DNA from: Anoplolepis gracilipes
Taxonomy: Eukaryota; Arthropoda; Insecta; Hymenoptera; Formicidae
Reading direction: 5' to 3'
Assembly: GCF_047496725.1 (NCBI RefSeq)
Contig: NC_132981.1
Location: 826,001-890,000 of the forward strand
Length of the DNA stretch: 64,000 nt
Below are positions 22,662-33,309 of the stretch, piece after piece (position 1 is the stretch's first letter; every line of letters starts with the position of its first letter). Below the pieces are notes generated by a model. The model made no database searches. It worked only from the letters and a program-made list of their open reading frames with translations, and was not told the origin of the DNA. Position numbers and translations under genes: made by a program.

Positions 22662-23177
22662 ATGGTTGTGCCAACGTTTGTGGATCTCCAAGGATTTATC
22701 GTTGGAGGAAAGTTTATCGTGAAAGAAATTGCGATTCCGACAAAGGGCTCTGTACTCTCTCATTATATTTTTACGAGTCTTACACCATTCCGTTTGCTCA
22801 CGAGATCTGAGAGATCTCAAGTTGCATGGTTGATTGGAAAACATCACAATGGGAGAAGGGAAACATTCCGTACTACAGGGCCAAACGTTTAATCATTGAC
22901 GCCGTGACGTTGAAAGATGCATCTTCTCGAGTGTATGTCAAAGGACTTGAAAAACGAGAATTGATTGGCAAATTTACTGGAAGACGATGAGAGAATCGGT
23001 CTTATTATCAAGACATGGAATAACGACTATAATGACGTTCCTGCTTTAGATAAATTAGATTTTACTCTGCGTTGCGATAGACATTTACGAAATTGTGCTT
23101 TACAAAATGTATTTAAATTATTCAATTGGTGGTCGAATCATCATCATCATAAAGGTTCGATCAATCCATATTTATAA
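22662..23177 (+). pseudogene. Conserved protein after the capsid gene, Polinton copy 1
   Basis: It starts MVVPTFVDLQGFIVGGKFIV and continues in other frames as YYRAKRLIIDAVTLKD, VYVKGLEKRELI, KTWNNDYNDVPALDKLD and HLRNCALQNVFKLFNWW. I recall this protein type from ant genomes but not its function. The acidic V-D-L-Q-G start, the VYVKG strand and the later acidic positions could suit an RNase H-like fold, which is speculative. It has two frame changes. Confidence 0.55.
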
Positions 23178-23298
23178 TAAACTATTGTTACAATACATGT
23201 GTGTTATTATTATTATCTTTTTTTTATCCTCTCCTTGTAGGTTGTATTATATTACAGTACGTGATGCATTTTTCTATTAGTCTGCATTTTAGCAAACA

Positions 23299-23457
23299 AT
23301 GGACGTGGAATATTTGATATCTTTAAACGCGAAAAAGTATCAAAATTTATGTCATTCAATTGATGTTGATCAACGTTCGATTGAGGTTGATCAACGTTCG
23401 TTTGATGTTGATCGACGTTCGTTTGATGTTGATCAACGTTCGTTTGATGTACGATAG
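23299..23457 (+). CDS. Short ORF with DVDQRSF heptapeptide repeats
   Basis: The ATG at 23299 opens 52 codons ending in four tandem copies of a 7-residue unit, DVDQRSF (21-bp DNA unit gatgttgatcaacgttcgttt). The DNA repeat decays into a related array downstream. It may be a real small Polinton gene truncated by repeat slippage, or simply a minisatellite open by chance. Confidence 0.3.
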   Translation: MDVEYLISLNAKKYQNLCHSIDVDQRSIEVDQRSFDVDRRSFDVDQRSFDVR

Positions 23458-23830
23458 TGGTTCAAACATGGTTTGATAGATGTTCATCGCGGTTTGATAG
23501 ATGTTCGTTTGATGTACAATAGTGGTTCAAACATGGTTCGATAGATGTTTGTTTGATGTACGATAGTGGTTCAAACATGGTTCGATAGATGTTTGTTTGA
23601 TGTATGAAAGTGGTTGGATCGATCTGTAGCAAGTATTATATCTCTTAGCCATGTATACATCTGTGTGGTGAATATTACATTTCATGGTGCAGCTGCATCT
23701 GGTATTATATTTCAAGTTATGATATTAAGATATTCATTTGGTGTATAATAAGTTTCAAACATGTTTAGATCGATGTTGATCAATGTTTAGATCCATGTTG
23801 ATCAATGTTTCAATAGATGTCTGATGCTTA
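23350..23830 (+). repeat. Composite minisatellite (gttgatcaacgttcg / gatagatgtt-type units)
   Basis: About five 21-bp units (gatgttgatcaacgttcgttt) lead into three units of about 60 bp built on gtacgatagtggttcaaacatgg and gatagatgttcg. Related units reappear near 23750-23820. It sits where the right inverted repeat of Polinton copy 1 is expected and may be part of it. Confidence 0.75.
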
Positions 23831-24243
23831 TTTGATTGTGTCGCTATTTAATTATAATTATCTGTATGAATGCTGTGTGGAGCGACAGTTCGCGTCAGCT
23901 TTTAATTCTTTATCAACTATAAAGAGTAAGCATTTGTTGCTAACTCTTATGTCATGCACATCTCCTACCCATTTTTTTTTCACCGAGACGTTACCTAGCT
24001 CTCGCTGGAGCTGACATAAGGTGTCTGTCAGTGATCCAGTGAAGTGAAGTTCTTTTGTGAAGATTTTAAAATGTCGAGCATTTTGTCATTTCTCGACGCT
24101 ATGTTCGAGACGGGATACCGTCGCCTTCAGCTTTCCGAAGGAGTTGGCAGGCAAAGCCATCGCCCTGCACTTCGCTGGGTCATTCAGAATTTAACGCCGC
24201 TTACAGTTAAACCTAAGCAATTTTTACGTAGATCAGTTATCGA

Positions 24244-24876
24244 TGAATCCTATGTTAGGTTCGGATGACACACTATTTATAAGAACTAAGCCGGGCAAGC
24301 TTAATGCACCGGAAAACATAACGGTTCAAACTCTGACATTTACTATAGTGGCAGTTCAATGGATGCCGCCCAAGAAACTGAACTACGTGCCTGTTACCTA
24401 CGAAGTGCATTGGAGGTCACTTAATTTGATAGACGGAATACCACACAAATAATTAAAATGCCTCAATATACGGCAGATGGCATGTTTTCTACAAAACTTC
24501 AGTTACTATCTGCATATGAGTACTTGATATATGTGCGTGTATATCCAGTTAATTTCAGCGATTTTTACAACAACAGTTCAAGTAAGACCATTCGCACATA
24601 CTTGGAACCGAACAATATCACTTTGAGCGAAGTCAGCATAAACACCATGAACATATCTTGGATTCCGAGTACCAATCTGACTTTGTGCGTTAAAATACAA
24701 AAATAATTCGACAGAAAATTGGCAAACAACAAACAATATTAAGGTGAACTATGACGAGGAAGTAACATTCTACATAAAAAATTTACAACCGGAAACTTCA
24801 TATCAGTTTCGCTTGATACTGAGATATCCCGAGTATGATAAAAACTTTACATGGCCGTCTGATGAAAGATTTACTT
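24244..24876 (+). pseudogene. Sevenless/ROS1-like receptor tyrosine kinase: fibronectin III region, degraded
   Basis: Three frame segments carry fibronectin type III features: KPGKLNAPENITVQTL and VAVQWMPPK (the first-strand and Trp positions), YEYLIYVRVYPVN (the Tyr strand), and ITLSEVSINTMNISW followed by LQPETSYQFRLIL. In Sevenless/ROS1 proteins such repeats precede the membrane span. A TAA at 24450 and a shift near 24704 break the frame. A donor-like cgtaagc at 24877 would end the last exon. Sequence from 23830 to 24240 has no clear exon. The N-terminal part of the receptor is absent. Confidence 0.7.
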
Positions 24877-25045
24877 TTTCAACATTACGTAAGCAAAAGA
24901 AGATATCATAACACATATTATATGTTTATTTTAAAACTAAGAATGCTTATCAAATTAAAAAAATTAGAAATAATGAAGTTACAAGAAATAGAAGTAAGTT
25001 TTGAAACAAAAATATTAAAACCATTTTATTTTTGCGTAATTAAGG

Positions 25046-25133
25046 TGATGATATTTCGAGCAGTACAACAGCGTTTGCCGTTATAGTTATTGTCGTTATA
25101 CTAATTTGCGTCTGCTGCTTTTATTATTGTAAA
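25046..25133 (+). pseudogene. Receptor kinase transmembrane exon
   Basis: After an ag at about 25044 the frame reads DDISSSTTAFAVIVIVV and continues hydrophobic for 23 residues, ending in a Cys/Tyr-rich CCFYYCKY and a basic residue. This is the single membrane span expected after the fibronectin repeats. A TGA follows near 25140 and may lie in the intron. Confidence 0.6.
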
Positions 25134-25312
25134 TATATTTGATACGTTTCAGTCTTTAATTACAAATTATATTGGATACTATATATATAGAGATTTTCTG
25201 AAAAAGTTAACTTATTGTTAGATGTAAATACTACATATTATACATATATACATATTGGTAGATAAGTATATTATAATTTTAATAGTATATCGACAACGCA
25301 AGGAAGGTAATG

Positions 25313-25500
25313 AGTAAGTTTTACCTACTATAATGACCGACATCGAATTAGCGAGTATAGATTTGATGCCTACTAAGAATACTATTCAGTTCAATACGTC
25401 ATACAGACCTATGTTGCAATGTAATTCAAATAAATTGATGAAAATCAAACGTGAGCAAATTACAATAACAGAATTTCTTGGTTGCGGCGCATTCGGAGAG
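25313..25500 (+). pseudogene. Receptor kinase juxtamembrane and glycine-loop exon
   Basis: The frame reads TDIELASIDLMP and then IKREQITITEFLGCGAFGEV, the juxtamembrane segment and nucleotide-binding glycine loop of a Sevenless/ROS1-type kinase. The exon ends at 25500 with GAG before gtaaaa. The exon at 39293 continues VYQGRM in the same phase, so the splice would give G-E-V-Y-Q-G. This intron contains the whole of Polinton copy 2. Confidence 0.8.
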
Positions 25501-26133
25501 GTAAAAATTAATTTCCTAATGCAACGTTTTACGCCATTTAATTTTAGATAACAAGAAATTAAAATAAGATATGTACATTTTATAATAAAAATAATTATAA
25601 TAGCAGTAGATAATATATAAGTATTTTAATACTGGGATCTGAGGGGGGTGAGGTAAACGGGGAACTGATTACCTCACCCCCCGATACTGATATGGGGGGG
25701 AGAGGTACCAAATGTCCCTCAGATTGAGGGGGAAGAAAGAAGGTACCTAAATGTCTCCCAGATTGAGGAGGTAGGGGGGAAGGGAGGGGGTTAATATGCC
25801 TCCGCAGGTGGAGGAAGTGTCCTCTCCGACTGATTGCGGAGGTTTGATGGTGAGAGAGAGGAATGTCAACTGTTATAGATAAAATATTCACCCCATTCTG
25901 TTTATCCGTAATGTATATTTGCAATAAATAATTAGATTAATATTAATAAATTTTTTATATTCCCATGGTAACGACGCGATAGGCGTTTGCAACGTGGTAG
26001 AAAGAGACGGTGTTATAGGCGTTCGCAACGCGGTAGAGGGAGACGGTGCTATAGGCGTTCTATATAGCGTAGGACAAGGAGAGTATGATGTGGTGTGAAA
26101 AGGAAAGCGCTGTATGTGTATGACAAGGAGTGC

Positions 26134-26316
26134 ATGATGATAGGAAAAGGAGATATGGGTGCGAGAGAAAGAATAGAGAGGAAGGAGGATATCAAAGGAG
26201 AAGTAAGACGGAGGCTAAGGCGTACGCGAGAAAAAGATAATTTTTATATGTTAAGTTTTTTTTTTATAATGTTAAATGTTATCTTATTATATATCTTATT
26301 ATCTAATTATATCTAA
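26134..26316 (+). CDS. Small basic ORF with C-terminal membrane segment, left arm
   Basis: From ATG 26134 it reads MMIGKGDMGARERIERKEDI, then a basic VRRRLRRTREK stretch, and ends in about 22 hydrophobic residues (MLSFFFIMLNVILLYILL). It has the layout of a tail-anchored protein. It faces the opposite way to the two other genes in the arm. Composition bias alone could keep it open. Confidence 0.3.
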   Translation: MMIGKGDMGARERIERKEDIKGEVRRRLRRTREKDNFYMLSFFFIMLNVILLYILLSNYI

Positions 26317-26397
26317 TACAGAGGAAGAAGGATGGGATAGATGAAGAAGGCGCAAATAAGTAATATATATATAAATGAGTTTAACATAAATTTTTAT

Positions 26398-26574
26398 TTA
26401 AAAAGATTTGTTACAAGTATCATAAAGTATATCATTTATAGCACACGCCAACAATTCGCAATCTACGAGTAATCCGCTATCGAACGCGTCACTCTCGCGA
26501 ATCGCTTTCACAGCATCATTTACATTAGTAATTGTTACGTTGCAAAACGTTACAAAATTGTTTAAACTTTTCAT
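26398..26574 (-). CDS. 58-residue small protein following the spliced gene, left arm
   Basis: The ATG at 26574 lies 25 bp beyond the stop of the 190-residue gene. It reads MKSLNNFVTFCNVTITNVND and ends DILYDTCNKSF. It contains three or four cysteines and is acidic. It is open in both inverted repeats (also 38022-38198). Function is unknown; a dicistronic relation to the spliced gene is possible. Confidence 0.45.
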   Translation of the reverse strand: MKSLNNFVTFCNVTITNVNDAVKAIRESDAFDSGLLVDCELLACAINDILYDTCNKSF

Positions 26575-26599
26575 TTACGAGATGTGTATTTTGACACAA

Positions 26600-27243
26600 T
26601 CATGAATGCATATGATCGATACAATCTTCAAAATCGAATAAATGTAATAATGTTTGAGGTTGCATATACAAAGACTTATTAGATAATGTTAATTTAACAA
26701 TCCTCGATCCGTTTAATGCAATCATTTGGATAGATAGATCGCAGATCCATAATGGCTGACTTTCAGTCGATTGTACATGTCGTTCAATGTCTGTACGTTT
26801 CTGCATCAATGAGTGCCAGAGTACGATAAGCAATACTACTCGATTGCCTCGGTTGTCACCAATTATCAATTCCACATAAGACATAGCTCCAACGCTTATT
26901 CCAATCTCCAAATATTTGTAAGATGTCGGAGTTAAGGTATACCTTCTCCCAAGTATACAAACCGCACGACGAGATGAAACGCTATATAAAATATTAAAAT
27001 ATATTAAAAATAATATTTAGAAAATAATATTTAGAAAATAATTGAAACTTACATTTTCTTTGATTGAATTTCACCGTTCTCATTCGGAATGTAAAAATTC
27101 ATCTTGTTAGTTTCTTTTGTGGAGCACATTTTTTTTTGCACAACCTTATGTACGGACAACTGATGCGATACTAAACTATTCAAAGTACTGCGAGCAATTT
27201 GTAATATCGCAAAACGTAATGAGGAGGGGAATATTTCTGACAT
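26600..27243 (-). CDS. Spliced 190-residue protein of unknown function in left Polinton inverted repeat
   Basis: Exon 1 (27243-27053) reads MSEIFPSSLRFAILQ and ends NGEIQSKK plus two bases. A 71-bp intron (27052-26982) has donor gtaagt and acceptor atag. Exon 2 (26981-26600) continues VSSRRAVCILGRRYTLTP, GAMSYVELIIGDNRGNRVVL, then LWHSLMQKRTDIERHV, and ends FEDCIDHMHS. The exons sum to 573 bp, exactly 191 codons with the stop, and the frame is fully open. Nothing suggests a known enzyme; the strand-rich second exon with a VELIIGDNRGN segment could be a beta fold. Because it sits in the inverted repeat the gene is present twice. Confidence 0.65.
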
Positions 27244-27454
27244 AATTTTGCAAGCGCCAATGTAAGGCTGCTAAAAATTATTAAAAATCGTCCCCACGTG
27301 CTTTCTCGAGCGCCGTGGGTGGCTGCCATATGATGAAATCGATTCAAATATTCAGTTACAAATGTATACGACAAAGCATATATATAAAGAGATAAAATTT
27401 TTTACTAAATAGAAACATATACAGAACGCCGACAGTACGGATGTTTGCGCTAAA

Positions 27455-27572
27455 GAATAACGTTTCGCATAGTGGGTGGGCATTATCATGTATATTTAAT
27501 TTGACTATAAATATAAATAATAAATATAATCCTATGCGTACAGGATGTCATATTATATTACATTACCACGAA
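27455..27572 (+). repeat. Displaced duplicate of a polymerase gene segment
   Basis: The stretch gtgggtgggcattatcatg through attaccacgaaa matches 28312-28412 inside the polymerase gene. The preceding aaagaataacgtttcgca also recurs at 27624-27641. The 5' region of the polymerase thus contains a scrambled partial duplication before its first open exon. Confidence 0.75.
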
Positions 27573-28804
27573 ATATGTGTGAGATAAAGAGACATGACAT
27601 TATAGAAATGACTGATGTTTACACGAAAGAATAACGTTTCGCAACGCGAAAAGAATATAACGATTAGATATAAATCAGAACAGAGAGTCACATTTTGCCA
27701 TTATTGTCGAAGCTTGTGCGAGTGTACCTTATATGTAAAAAATGGAGCAGGTTTTACACATCAATCCACCTTGATAAATTCGGTGGAGGAGTACTTTGCG
27801 TGGGAGGTGCGATGCGATGAATATATCAAGTCGTTGGAAGAGCAGAGTCGAATTAAACGACCGCGAATATCAATCGGATATCAGCAATTGTTGATCGTAA
27901 AGATTGCGCGACTCGAAGGACTGAAAAATGCGTTGCGCAAACGTTTCGTACACGCGGGTGCCGGACACAGCGCGTATCAAGCTGCACTATTTTGGCGAGA
28001 AATTGATACAGCGTTCGAGAACCGTATATCGACTGGTGCGATAATCAATATCAATTATATCGAACCTCGCCAGTTTCTCGAAGACGCGAGTGATATCGTG
28101 CTCGAACATTTGCGAGACGCTATCAAAACACACTGCAGTGTGAAAGTGAATACTGTGTTTAACGGTGAGTTTGTGGCGGGTGAAAAGCACGACAATAAAA
28201 GTGTAAGTACAAAAAACTGTGATCTATTTCGTACATCTGATTTACGCGAATAGTACGAGCAACGTGTTATCGAGCCCACTTTAGCATCTCTCGAAGAATT
28301 TCAAGAACGTGATAGTGGGTGGGCATTATCGCGTATACTTAATTTGACTGTAAATATAAATAAATATAATCCTATGCATGCGGGATGTCATATTATATTA
28401 CCGCGAAAGATAATGATGAAGCGAACGGTTGTTAACGTGCGATCCAAAGCATGTTTTGCATGGGCAGTGACTGCTGCTATGTATCCCGCTGAAAAAAGGG
28501 TTGAACGAGAATTATCGTATCCGCATTATACGGATGTACTAAATCTTCGAGACATTGAGTTTCCAGTGACTCTTAAGCAAATTAAAAAGTTTGAAATTAA
28601 CAATATTTCAATCAATGTGTATACCATCGAAAACGAAAATATTGTTCCTATTCGTCTTTCGGAGCAAAAGCGGGACAAGCACGTCAAATTGCTCTACATT
28701 CAAGATGCGCAAGATATCGGACATTTTGCGTGGATCAAGAATTTATCCCGGTTCGTGAGTTTGCAACTCAATAAATACAATGGACAAACATATATCTGCG
28801 ATCG

Positions 28805-28913
28805 ATATGTATATTTAATATTATTGATTTTTCTTCAAAATAAATATATTATTATTATTTATATTTTTTATAGATGTTAAAATATATATAATAATTATTT
28901 CTATTTTTTATAG
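28805..28913 (+). other. Intron of polymerase gene, copy 2, with mutated donor and duplicated acceptor
   Basis: This is at the same position as the copy 1 intron. The donor reads atatgt rather than gtatgt. The acceptor region atttttatag-atgt occurs twice (about 28865-28876 and 28903-28916), a local tandem duplication that makes the intron about 36 bp longer than in copy 1. Confidence 0.6.
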
Positions 28914-30888
28914 ATGTCTACATTACTTTTATTCGAATGAGAAACTACAGTCACATACTGTAGACTGCGGGAAGATGAATGACTGCGCTATCCGATTACC
29001 GAGCGATAAAGATAAGTGGCTCGCTTTTAACAACTATAACAGGAAGGAGCAGGTTTCTTTCGTCGTGTATGCCGACCTGGAATGTGTTTTGAGAAAGACG
29101 GACAAAGAAGAAGCAGAAAAAAATGTATACCAGCATCATCAAGTGTTTAGTATCGCTTATTATGTACATTGCTCGTACGACAAATCGTTATCCGCGTACC
29201 ATTCATGTCGGGATAATAATTGCGTTGCAGGGTTTGCTGAAGAATTAAAAAATTTAGCAACGCGCGTAAAAACAATTTTATCTACAAATCTTCCCATGAT
29301 AAATTTGACGCGTAAAGAATTGGAAAAGTTTAATAGCGCTACTCAATGTCATATATGTGAGAAACCATTCGTGGAAGACGATACGCGCGTACACGATCAT
29401 TGCCGCCTCACTGGGCGGTACAGAGGTCCCGCGCATTCAAATTGCAATCTAAATTATAAGGAATCCTTTTATATTCCAATTATTTTCCACAATTTATCCG
29501 GTTACGATTCACATTTTATAATCGAGGAAATAGTCACAGCGTTCGAAGGAAGAATTGATTTACTTCCGATAACTAAAGAAAAATACGTTTCATTTACGAA
29601 AGATGTTAAACTTACGGAAGACAAATCACGAAATCACATTAAATTACGCTTCATTGATTCTTTTAAATTTCTCGTAACAAGTCTCAACAAATTAGCATCT
29701 TTTCTCAGTAAAGAAAAATTAAAAATTTTACAATCTGAATATCAAAATTTACGTGTAGAAAACTTTGATTTGTTGGCGCAAAAAGGTGTCTTTCCGTACA
29801 AATATATCGATCGTGTAGATAAATTGCACGATACATGTTTACCTCCGCACGAATTATTTTACAATTCCTTGACCGATGACACAGTATCCGAGAGCGATTA
29901 CGCGCACGCCGAGACTGTTTAGAACCGATTCTCCATTAGAACGCTAGGCGAATATAGCGATCTATATTTAAAAATTGATGTCTTGTTATTAGCCGATGTT
30001 TTTGAAAATTTTCGTGACAATTGTATCAAGAGTTACGGGCTCGACCCTGCGCATTACTATACTCTTCCCGGATACACGTGGGATGCCATGTTGAAGCATA
30101 CAAACATTAAGTTTGAATTGCTCACTGATATCGATATGGTAATGTTTATAGAACGAGGTATACGCGGTGGTTTGAGTCAATGTTCCAACAGATACGCGCA
30201 TGCTAATAACAAGTACATGCAGTCATACGATTCATTGAAACCGTCATCGTATCTAATGTATTTCGATGTAAATAATTTATACGGATGGGCAATGTGTCAA
30301 CCTTTGCCTTACGCTAGTTTTCAATGGGTCGACAATATATCAAATTTTAATCTATCATCGATCTCGTCCGATTCGCCTACAGGCTATATCCTCGAAGTCG
30401 ACCTCGAGTATCCGTAGCATCTTCACGACGCGCATATTGACTTACCGTTTTGTCCGACACGTGACAAGTCACCCGGCAAGCGAGAGAACAAGTTGCTCGC
30501 AACCTTATACGATAAGAAACGATACGTAATACACTACCGCAGCAATGTACGTGACACGGTCTTCGCGTTACAAAAATTCATCGCATATTACAATTCGCAC
30601 AATCTCCATGGTTACGTACATATATTGAACTAAACACATTTTAGAACAATGACGAAAAATGATTTTGAAAAGAATTTATACAAATTAATGAATAATGCAG
30701 TTTTCGGTAAAACGATGGAAAATGTGCGCAAACGCGTAGATATTAAACTTATAACAAAATGGGACGATAAGTACGGCGCAGAGGCAATGATCGCGAAACC
30801 AAATTTTCATAGCAGGAGCGTTTTTTCGGAAAATTTAATCGCTGTGGAATTGCGTAGACTCGAGGTGAAGTTTTATAAACTAATCTAT

Positions 30889-32655
30889 TGTTACGTCCTG
30901 TCGGCTCCACGTTTTTCCTTCCACGAAATGAACAATAATCATCCGATCGGTCACAAAAAAAACGGGTCGCGCAATAGAAAAGAACCGTTATTATCAAATA
31001 ATTTTTAGACCTACTAAAACGATATCTAAACAAATACCGGAAGGGATCAATAACGAAATCCTCTAAACAACGAAACAGACAAACACAGCTACATAATCTT
31101 AGGAAAGAAACAAATAATGCCGCTATGCACTGTCGGCTACACGTTTTCCTCCCACGAAAATGAAGCAATAATCGCCCGACTAATCATAAAAGGGATCGCA
31201 CGACGAAAAATATTTTTAAACATTGAAATCGATGTTCAAAGGAAACGACCGGAAAGGATCGATAGTGAGATCCTCTAAATGAATAAATCAACAAACACAG
31301 CTGCATAATTCTAAGAAAGAAACAAATAATGCCGCTACGCACTGTCGGCTCCACGTCTTTACCTTCTATAAAGATAAAGCAATAATTGCCCGACCAGTCA
31401 TAAGAGGGCCGCGGAACGAAAAATGTTTTAAACATTGAAATCGATGTTCAAAGAAATGACCGAAAAATACCGAAAGCGAGATCCCCTAAATAAATAATGG
31501 ATAAAAACAGCCGCATAATCCCAGGAAATAACCAAATGAAGAATCTCCAAATTTCCTAAGAGGCCGTACAGAACCCACCAATCAGCAACAATCAAAAATA
31601 AGGAGGAGAAGGATCTCGCCGAACGACAGCTTTTATACGTCAAGATCTCAAAAATACTCCCGCCCAAATTGTTAACACGTCCTCAAAATTTAATATAAAA
31701 AGGGAAGACTCGCGCATTACGATGATTCCAAAATTTAAAATCAGTTGACAGTATATCAGATTCATTTTGGCACAGATTTTTCGGTCGTTCGCTGACTCAA
31801 GCAATTCGTCTACACTACGGGAGTTTCGTTTACGTCTTAAAAACTATTAGAGTCAGTGCTCAACAAGACCACCCGCCGAGTAAGACCACAACTGGAGCCA
31901 CAACTACACCAGCAGCTAAAACGCAACCAATCTACCTAAGTAATAAGTTTAATTTCCTTCTCTTTGTTTGTTTTCTTTTTTTTCTCTCATCGTCTCCTTT
32001 CCCCTTTATTCAACCCTGTTCTTTTACTAAGTATGCCTAAAATCGCGCCGACCCGCTGATTCTCGCGAGCCAACCGAGACCATAGATCGGACGACACGAC
32101 CGTGTGCGAAATCGCGCCGTAACACACATAACACTGTTCGTAAATCTTTATTATTATTTTTTTTCTTATTATAAACTATTGTACAAATACCAACCAGAAT
32201 AAAATCTTTAGAATCGCACTCGTTCTCCTTCTTTTCTGGTTGATGACCTCCGTATTTATGTAACACCCGCGATCCACGCACACAAACACACACACACACA
32301 CTCATACAAATAATATTAAGGCGGATATCAATAAAGTTATATGTATAAATGGTAGGGATCAATTGAATAAATGTTAATTTAAAAATTAAATGATCGGTAA
32401 ACTTATTTAACTCCCTCCACGCGAAAGATCACACAAGGTCCCGTCCTGCGTAAAAGAGATTCGATTCTCTTACCAAAAAGGGACCACCGAGAGAGAGCGT
32501 TCGCATAACAGAGTAATAACGACACCCGTCGTTTACCTGTTTGCTAACCTGCAGCTCGCTCGACCGAGTCACTCGTCGATAAGACTTTTGACATCGGAAC
32601 AGTTCCTGTTATGCCCTTCCTCTGACCCATCCTTTCTACGGGCCTGGACGTAACA
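30889..32655 (+). repeat. 1.77-kb solo LTR-like insertion with 4-bp target duplication ctat
   Basis: It begins TGTTACGTCC and ends GGACGTAACA, a 10-bp inverted terminal match. The polymerase bases ctat are present on both sides (30885-30888 and 32656-32659). Removing it with one ctat restores the KLIY-VGMC junction seen in copy 1 as KPIY-VRMC. The 5' part holds three tandem units of about 215 bp, each starting tgtcggctccacg (30899, 31131, 31345). The 3' part has (CA)n at 32280-32301. Ends and a 4-bp duplication suit a Gypsy-type LTR; no ORF is inside. Confidence 0.88.
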
Positions 32656-33309
32656 CTATGTAGGTATGTGTATACTTGATGTATCCAAGATGTGTTTATA
32701 CGAATTTCATCACGATTACATGATTCCAATGTATAAAGAAAATGTCATGTACACCGACACGGATAGTCTCATATATCACATTGAGTGCGACGATGTGTAC
32801 GAGAATATGAAGCACGACATCGGCAAATTCGATACGAGCGACTATGCGATAGACAATGCGTACGGTATACCGCTCGTGAATAAAAAAGTTCCGGGTTTGA
32901 TGAAGGATGAAAACAACGGTATGATAATGACAGAATTTGTCGGGCTTAGAGCAAAAATGTATGCGCTAAAAGTAGATGGTAAAAAGAATACGAAAAAGGT
33001 AAAAGGTGTCAAGAATAGCGTTGTCGCGAAAACGATAACATTTGACGATTACATGCAGTGTTTGAACGAAGGAATTGAAATGACGCGGCAGCAATCGAGT
33101 ATAAGATCAAGAATGCATAAAGTATATACCATGTGGCAGAAAAAAATTCCTCTAAGTCCACACGATGATAAACGGTATATAATACCTAAAAGTATCGATA
33201 CGCTACTATGGGGGCATTACAGAATACCGTCGTAAAAAAGAAAAAAAGTGTATATTTGAATATTATATATTTATATATATGTAAACTTTATATAATATTT
33301 GTTATATTT

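Larger units (their letters stand above)
12013..23460 (+). mobile_element. Polinton/Maverick copy 1 (left end outside window, right end unresolved)
   Basis: The block holds the full Polinton gene set: protein-primed DNA polymerase B, retroviral-like integrase, FtsK/HerA-type ATPase, adenain-like protease, penton-like and major capsid proteins, plus accessory genes. Genes from 12 to 15 kb and from 19.1 to 23.2 kb are on the plus strand; those between 15.1 and 19.1 kb are on the minus strand. A matching gene order in copy 2 confirms the family. The right inverted repeat is not recognisable; the boundary lies between about 23180 and 24000. The left part is displaced by the Copia insertion. Confidence 0.88.
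25605..27279 (+). repeat. Polinton copy 2 left terminal inverted repeat
   Basis: This 1675-bp stretch matches 37315-39100 in reverse complement. The inner limit is at aaaaatta/taattttt. Subterminal 25632-25870 is rich in poly-G blocks with inverted subrepeats (for example gaggggggtgaggt and acctcacccccc). It carries the spliced 190-codon gene, a 58-codon ORF and a 61-codon ORF. Confidence 0.92.
27615..33235 (+). pseudogene. Polinton protein-primed DNA polymerase B, copy 2, split by an LTR-like insertion
   Basis: The N-terminal part (27615-28253) contains HYCRSLCECTLYV, NYIEPRQFLEDASD and VFNGEFVAGEKHDNKS. A TAG at 28251-28253 replaces the expected Trp, and the same frame continues to 28800. 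An intron follows (28805-28913, donor mutated). Then come VVYADLECVL, FHNLSGYDSHF, FDVNNLYGWAM and KLMNNAVFGKTMENVR. The LTR-like insertion interrupts at 30889-32655, after which MYTDTDSLIYH follows and the gene ends WGHYRIPS at 33235. A few other stops (29921, 30415) and shifts exist. It is younger-looking than copy 1 because long open stretches survive. Confidence 0.9.

Noticed and set aside
30749..31667. Minus-strand ORFs within the 1.77-kb LTR-like insertion
   Set aside because: They are built from the 215-bp tandem repeat and the reverse strand of the polymerase gene; no domain is recognisable.
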